Source: Pseudomonas bijieensis
GTDB lineage: Bacteria; Pseudomonadota; Gammaproteobacteria; Pseudomonadales; Pseudomonadaceae
Length of the DNA stretch: 64,000 nucleotides
Direction of reading: 5' to 3'
Assembly (NCBI RefSeq): GCF_013347965.1
Contig: NZ_CP048810.1
Coordinates: 310,001 to 374,000 of the forward strand
Under the pieces are notes generated by a model that was given only the letters and a program-made list of their open reading frames with translations, did not search any database and had not been told where the DNA came from. Shown here piece by piece: positions 59,630 through 64,000 of this stretch; position 1 is the stretch's first letter; each line of letters starts with the position of its first letter. Made by a program: the position numbers and the translations under genes.

Positions 59630-60397
59630 ATGAAAGGCTCTGCGTTCCAATCACTCGGTTGCGCCGAGTGCCGTAACCATGAGGCGCTGGGATTTGATTT
59701 CACCATGGCCTTCCAGCCGATCTTCAATGTCCGAACGCGCGCGGCGTTTGCCTATGAGGCGTTGGTCAGGGGCGTCAATGGCGAGTCGGCAGGCTACATT
59801 CTGGGGTTGGTGAACGACGGCAACCGCTACCGATTCGATCAGGCATGTCGCGTGAAGGCCATCGAAGAAGCGGCAAGATTGGGCATTCTGGACATCCCCG
59901 ATTGCTTGCTGAGCATTAACTTTCTGCCCAACGCGGTGTACCGGCCCGAGACCTGTATCCGGGCCACCCTGGAAGCTGCGCGCCTGACAAATTTCCCGCC
60001 GGACAGGCTCATGTTCGAAGTCACCGAAGGCGAAAGGGTGGACGACCCGGATCATCTCAAAGCCATTTTCGCGGAGTATGAGCGTCAAGGCTTCACGACT
60101 GCCATTGACGATTTCGGTTCTGGCTATTCGGGCCTTAACTTGCTGGCCATGTTCCAGCCCCAGGTGCTGAAGATTGATATGGCGTTGACCCGCACTATCG
60201 ATCAAGACCCCGTCAAGCAAGCGATCGTTGAAGGCATCATCCTGGTCGCCAGGCGCCTGGGGATTCTGGTTATCGCCGAAGGTGTCGAGACCCGTGCGGA
60301 AAGCTCGACGCTATCAGGCATGGGGGTTGAACTGATGCAGGGGTATCTGTTCGCACGGCCTGAGGTCGGACGGCTTTCGGCTGGCAGCTTTGATTAG
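59630..60397 (+). CDS. EAL-domain cyclic-di-GMP phosphodiesterase
   Basis: A 255-residue stand-alone EAL protein. YEALVRG (residues 42-48), SINFLPNAVY, FEVTEGE, IDDFGSGYS, LKIDMALT and AEGVET provide the metal and substrate residues, so activity is expected. A short N-terminal tail with CAEC precedes the domain (Cys11, Cys14), which might bind metal or sense redox. It would lower c-di-GMP, favouring motility over biofilm. No GGDEF partner is adjacent. Confidence 0.94.
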   Translation: MKGSAFQSLGCAECRNHEALGFDFTMAFQPIFNVRTRAAFAYEALVRGVNGESAGYILGLVNDGNRYRFDQACRVKAIEEAARLGILDIPDCLLSINFLPNAVYRPETCIRATLEAARLTNFPPDRLMFEVTEGERVDDPDHLKAIFAEYERQGFTTAIDDFGSGYSGLNLLAMFQPQVLKIDMALTRTIDQDPVKQAIVEGIILVARRLGILVIAEGVETRAESSTLSGMGVELMQGYLFARPEVGRLSAGSFD

Positions 60398-60495
60398 TTT
60401 TTTTTTGCGATTCCAAGGATATCAATTGTCAGAAAGCACCATTGGAAGGCAACAGGACGCCGCCGCACTACAGCAGTTCTTCCACAGCGCTAACG

Positions 60496-61839
60496 TCAGA
60501 ACGGCCCCAGCTTGAGCGGGTACTCAATGACGATATACAGCCGGTCGATGTCATCGCCGCCCTGGCTGCTGTTGGCGCGATGGGTGACATGGGACAGTTG
60601 CAACGACAGGTCCTTGGCCGGGCCTGACTGCACGATGTAGTGCAGGTCCAGATCGCGCTCCCAATGGCGTCCGCCGTCCCCCTGTTGTGGACGGTAGTCG
60701 CCGGTGTCGCTATCGAACGGGTTGTAGGCACCGCCTTGGGGGGCATGGCTGCCATCGATCCCGCGTCCAGTCACATAGCGGGCCATGAAGCGCAGGCCGG
60801 GGATGCCCAAGGTGCCCAGGTCAAGGTCGTAGCGCGCTTGCCATGAGCGCTCGCCGGGGCCGTTGAAGTCGGCATATTTGATCGAGTTGGCCAGGTAGAT
60901 GGAGTCGCCGCCGACGAAATCGAAGGGCGTGTCGCCGTTGATTTTCTGATAGGCCAGGGTGAACGCCTGGGCATTGAGCCGGTATTTGCCGCTCAGGCTA
61001 TAGGCGGTGGTGTCGATAGCCCCGGCGACGGCTTTGCCATAGTCGCGGGTGTGGTAGAGGTTGCCGTCGAGGAACAGCTCGCCAAGCGTAGTGTGCAGGT
61101 TGGCGTAGTACTGGCGCCAGGTATCGCTCAGTTCGGAGGCATAGAGCGCACCGCCGAGGGCTTGGCCGGTGAGCAAGTCGGCGCCGATGAAATCGATGGC
61201 GCCGTGGCGCGTCGTTGCCCCATAGCCGGAAAAATCGCCCTTGCTGGTTGAGGCGTCCTGATTCTTGAACGCGCTGAAGTGACCCGCTTGCAGGTTCACC
61301 CCTTCGAACTCGCGGCTGGAGAGCAGCAGGCCGCTGGCGTATTCCGGTTGCAGGCGCTTGTCTGCGGTGTCGAATACCGGACTTTCCACGGTCATTTCGC
61401 CGACCGCCAGGGTGGTGCGAGAGGTGTTGAATTTCAGCGCGCCACCCGCGCTGGAATACTGGTCTTCGCTTCGCCCATCCTCATCCAAGGGCAATAATCC
61501 CGTTCCGGAGTGTCCCTTGCCGCCGTCCAGTTTCAGACCCAGGAATGCGTGGGCATCGATGCCTACGCCGATCGTACCGGGAGTGAAGCCGGACTCGAAC
61601 GAAGCGATGAAGCCTTGGGCCCATTCCTGTTTGTAGCTTTTGCCAGCTGGGGCCTGGGTGCGATAGTCATTGTTGAGGTAGAAGTTGCGGCTGAGGATTT
61701 CAAGCCTTGCCCCGTCCAGAAAGCCAGGTGCGCTTTGTGCGGGTTCTGCCGCCATCGCCGACGCGGTGCTGCCTGTGAGCACGGCGAGCAGCCAGAACGG
61801 TTTCAAGGTAGCGGTTGAGTATTGTGGTGCAGGCAACAT
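60496..61839 (-). CDS. OprD-family outer-membrane porin
   Basis: A 447-residue protein. A signal peptide from ATG 61839 (MLPAPQYSTATLKPFWLLAV, cleavage near AMA), then FLDGARLEILSRNFYLNNDY, the hallmark start of OprD/OpdK porins, and a C-terminal strand ending in Phe. The longer frame to 61995 is rejected. These channels take up small organic acids or amino acids. The AraC-type gene lies 35 bases upstream on the same strand and may regulate it. Confidence 0.94.
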   Translation of the reverse strand: MLPAPQYSTATLKPFWLLAVLTGSTASAMAAEPAQSAPGFLDGARLEILSRNFYLNNDYRTQAPAGKSYKQEWAQGFIASFESGFTPGTIGVGIDAHAFLGLKLDGGKGHSGTGLLPLDEDGRSEDQYSSAGGALKFNTSRTTLAVGEMTVESPVFDTADKRLQPEYASGLLLSSREFEGVNLQAGHFSAFKNQDASTSKGDFSGYGATTRHGAIDFIGADLLTGQALGGALYASELSDTWRQYYANLHTTLGELFLDGNLYHTRDYGKAVAGAIDTTAYSLSGKYRLNAQAFTLAYQKINGDTPFDFVGGDSIYLANSIKYADFNGPGERSWQARYDLDLGTLGIPGLRFMARYVTGRGIDGSHAPQGGAYNPFDSDTGDYRPQQGDGGRHWERDLDLHYIVQSGPAKDLSLQLSHVTHRANSSQGGDDIDRLYIVIEYPLKLGPF

Positions 61840-61874
61840 GCTTCGTTTCCGTGTGAGATGGGCGGGCGAAGGGG

Positions 61875-62297
61875 CTACGCACAGCCAGGTGTGTAGGGTT
61901 GAGCACGCAATTGCCGGCAACGCCAGGCAAATGGATTGATGCCTTCGCTGTGGGTGAAGATGTGGCAAAAGTGCGCCTGATCGCAGAACCCGCATTCCAG
62001 GCTGATTTGCGTCAGGGTCAGGTCGGTCTCTCGGATCAGTTGTTTGGCCCGGGCGATGCGCTGGCTACGGATCCAGGCCTGAGGGGACTGACCGGTGCTG
62101 CACTTGAAGGCTCGGGAAAAATGACTGCGGGACAGGGCGCAGGCCTTGGCCAGCTCAGCGATTTCCAGGGTGTCGCTCAGGCCGTCGAGAATCATTTTCT
62201 TGACCAGGCTTTCGCGCCAGGGAGACAAGCCACCAGTAGCGGATTTGCGCGTTGGATTGATGGGCGCCTTGACGGTGGTGTGCGATGGATGAGCCAT
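61875..62297 (-). CDS. Short AraC-type regulator (DNA-binding domain only)
   Basis: A 140-residue protein consisting almost wholly of the AraC helix-turn-helix pair (IAELAKACALSRSHFSRAFK and LTQISLECGFCDQAHFCHIF), with a 30-residue basic N-terminus and no cupin. Such short forms act like SoxS/MarA, controlled by their own amount. Followed by the porin gene at 35 bases, and divergent from the exported hydrolase gene at 62572. Confidence 0.9.
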   Translation of the reverse strand: MAHPSHTTVKAPINPTRKSATGGLSPWRESLVKKMILDGLSDTLEIAELAKACALSRSHFSRAFKCSTGQSPQAWIRSQRIARAKQLIRETDLTLTQISLECGFCDQAHFCHIFTHSEGINPFAWRCRQLRAQPYTPGCA

Positions 62298-62571
62298 GAC
62301 TAAGATTCCGTGTCAGTGGGAAATGCCCGGCGCACCGCACGGTGGGCTGGCAGCTTCCCGCTTGAGAAAACAGGTCTGAGCAGAGGGCTTCATTCTTGGA
62401 CGCGGAGCGCGGGCATGCGAGTTAAACGTTGTTAATTGCGTTCGGGTGCGGCGCCGAGCGCGCACTCATTCAGCACATGGCTGCAATTTTTGCGCTGTGA
62501 GGCGAGTGCATGATGACCTTCTCCGGCTGGCGTATGGGTGGCCGTTCTTCCGACTCGATCAAGGTGAAGGT

Positions 62572-63561
62572 ATGAAGCATTCTCTGGTGTGCGCACTGCG
62601 CGGAGCGGGCCTGGCATTGGCGCTGACATCGTTGGACGCCCTGGCCCAGGCGCCGCTGCAGGCCACTCAAGTTCCCGGTTATTACCGCCTGGCGGTGGGC
62701 GACTACGAAGTGACGGCGCTGTTCGACGGCTACAACGATCTGTCGCCCAAGCTGCTCGAAGGCCTGAGCCAAAGCCAGATCCGCGCCTTGCTCGCCCGTC
62801 GCTCGATTGAAACACCGGGAGTGCAGACCGCGTTCAATGCTTTTCTGGTCAATACCGGTCAGCAACTGATCCTGGTGGACACCGGTGCCGGTCAGTGCAT
62901 CGGCGCCACGGCTGGAATGCTCTCGGCGAACATGCAGGCCGCCGGTTATCGTCCGGAGCAGGTCGATGCCATCCTGCTTACTCATTTGCATCTGGATCAC
63001 GTGTGCGGGCTGGTCGACGACAAGCAGCAACCGCTGTTCGCCAACGCTACGGTCTATGCGGCGAAGGCAGAAGCCGATTACTGGCTCGATCCCCAGGCGA
63101 TGGCCAAGGCACCCGCCGGTGCCCGGGAGTTCTTCAAGATCGCTCAGGATTCCACCGCGCCTTATGTGGCAGCCGGCCGCTTCAAGACCTTCGCCGGCGG
63201 CCAGTCACCGCTGCCCGGTGTCGATGCCGCGCTGGAGCCAGGGCACACGCCGGGTAGCACCACGTACCGCTTTACCTCCCAACGCCAGAGCATCCTGTTC
63301 ATGGGCGACCTGGTGCATAACCTGGCGGTGCAGTTCGAGCATCCCGAGGTATCGATTCGTTTCGATGTCGACAATAAACGGGCGATCAAGAGCCGGGCCA
63401 AGGTGTTCAACGAGGCAGCCACCGCCAAGACCTGGGTGGCGGCAGCACATCTGCCGTTTCCAGGCATGGGGCATATCAGTGCAGTGGGCGGGCACTTCCA
63501 GTGGGTGCCGGTCGAGTATGGGCCTTATCAACGGGCAGCCAAGGTGCCGATGATCGAATGA
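62572..63561 (+). CDS. Exported metallo-beta-lactamase-fold hydrolase
   Basis: A 329-residue MBL protein with signal peptide (MKHSLVCALRGAGLALALTS, cleavage near ALA). Metal site: THLHLDHVCG (HxHxDH), PGHTPGS, MGDLVHN, and a final His in AAHLPFPGMGH. This resembles periplasmic lactonase or ester hydrolase groups. ATG 62572 has AAGG just upstream; the longer frame is non-coding in character. Divergent from the short AraC gene, so hydrolase, porin and regulator may form one uptake-and-breakdown unit. Confidence 0.9.
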   Translation: MKHSLVCALRGAGLALALTSLDALAQAPLQATQVPGYYRLAVGDYEVTALFDGYNDLSPKLLEGLSQSQIRALLARRSIETPGVQTAFNAFLVNTGQQLILVDTGAGQCIGATAGMLSANMQAAGYRPEQVDAILLTHLHLDHVCGLVDDKQQPLFANATVYAAKAEADYWLDPQAMAKAPAGAREFFKIAQDSTAPYVAAGRFKTFAGGQSPLPGVDAALEPGHTPGSTTYRFTSQRQSILFMGDLVHNLAVQFEHPEVSIRFDVDNKRAIKSRAKVFNEAATAKTWVAAAHLPFPGMGHISAVGGHFQWVPVEYGPYQRAAKVPMIE

Positions 63562-63854
63562 AATCCGATTGCTTGCGCCGATAAAACAGGCCTTGCTTCA
63601 CTGCCGGAACAATAATCGATCTTCAACACCCGAGAGTCGGCGTCAGCGTGTTTCGACCTGAGCCCTGACGTCGACCCAATGTCGGTAATTAACCCCCACC
63701 CAACCTGACTACCACTCGCCACCGTGACGGGTAGAGCAGAGTGCTGGCCATTTGTCAGCCAGCTAGCCCGCGCGTTCTTGACAATCAATCTGCTTGGGCA
63801 AATACTCGCGTCCATATTCATATATATGACTAGATAACAAGGTGAATAAGGTCG
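63562..63854. other. Intergenic, no gene seen
   Basis: A 293-base gap between the hydrolase and the GntR gene. AT-rich near 63810-63845 (TATATATG), probably the promoter of the GntR gene. AAGG lies directly before the ATG. No RNA gene or strong hairpin was found. Confidence 0.5.
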
Positions 63855-64000
63855 ATGAAAGCTCTCTCCAGCGATGTCCGTCTGCCGCTCTATCAACGTT
63901 TGCGCGACCAATTGGCCGAGCAGATCGCCAATAATCGCTGGCGCCCGGGGGAGGCGATCCCGACTGAGGCTGCGTTGTCGGCAGAGTATCAATTGTCCAC
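63855..64000 (+). CDS. GntR-family regulator, N-terminal fragment
   Basis: The first 48 complete codons are in the window: MKALSSDVRLPLYQRLRDQL, then IANNRWRPGEAIPTEAALSA and EYQLS. This is the start of a GntR winged helix (LYQRLRDQL..I..G...PG..IPTE..L...Y.LS), as in HutC-type regulators. The rest lies beyond the right edge, so the effector domain cannot be named. Confidence 0.9.
   Translation, partial: MKALSSDVRLPLYQRLRDQLAEQIANNRWRPGEAIPTEAALSAEYQLS

Overview
The window looks like chromosome from a fluorescent Pseudomonas (P. fluorescens group). The evidence is high GC with strong G/C third-position preference, a perfect REP pair of the fluorescent-pseudomonad type (24473-24583), Anr boxes beside universal stress proteins, and a gene repertoire rich in LysR and AraC regulators. 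No rRNA, tRNA, CRISPR array, transposase or prophage was recognised.

Left part (1-9504, all minus strand). An operon of six genes matches the ebo/edb cluster (eboD-eboC-eboA-eboB-eboE-eboF in transcription order). It is followed, with overlapping or near-touching reading frames, by a predicted periplasmic mono-haem protein and an unrecognised protein that runs off the left edge. EboD here carries an N-terminal DedA/VTT-type membrane domain fused to the sugar-phosphate-cyclase domain. Next come an AraC regulator divergent from a threonine-dehydratase-like enzyme.

11.8-13.3 kb: an extraordinary 169-residue protein with 70 Met and 16 Cys, built from two related halves, then an XRE-cupin regulator translationally coupled to a 53-residue ORF. 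13.4-17.2 kb: a sulfonate-type ABC importer with a second, divergent binding protein. 17.3-22.5 kb: TetR regulator plus an RND adaptor/pump pair without an outer-membrane factor. 22.5-26.2 kb: oxidoreductase with AraC regulator, the REPIN, a GST gene broken at an A7 tract, and a LysR regulator.

26.3-33.0 kb is a signalling block: a BdlA-like PAS-PAS-MCP protein, two paralogous hybrid histidine kinases and a LuxR-type response regulator, with two small envelope proteins between. 33-40 kb: a three-module flavin/2Fe-2S oxidoreductase, a GST, two tandem LysR genes, an AraC regulator and an AhpD-like protein. 39.9-42.0 kb is a cyanate locus (cynR, cynT, cynS) with unusual convergent geometry. 42.2-47.9 kb holds stand-alone accessory genes (GNAT, AraC-GyrI, VOC, EamA exporter, LysR, amidase).

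48.1-54.4 kb is a seven-gene, tightly coupled operon: thermostable-haemolysin-family protein, AMP-ligase, haem-oxygenase-like diiron protein, SDR, periplasmic TPR protein and an OmpR/QseC-type two-component pair. It looks like a small self-regulated biosynthetic pathway whose product I cannot name, and with the Met-rich protein it is the best candidate for undescribed biology. 54.4-59.5 kb: a split YeeE/YedE transporter and an Anr-type low-oxygen island (two USPs, GNAT, phosphoribosyltransferase). The right end has an EAL phosphodiesterase, an OprD-family porin with an AraC protein, an exported metallo-beta-lactamase-fold hydrolase and the start of a GntR regulator.
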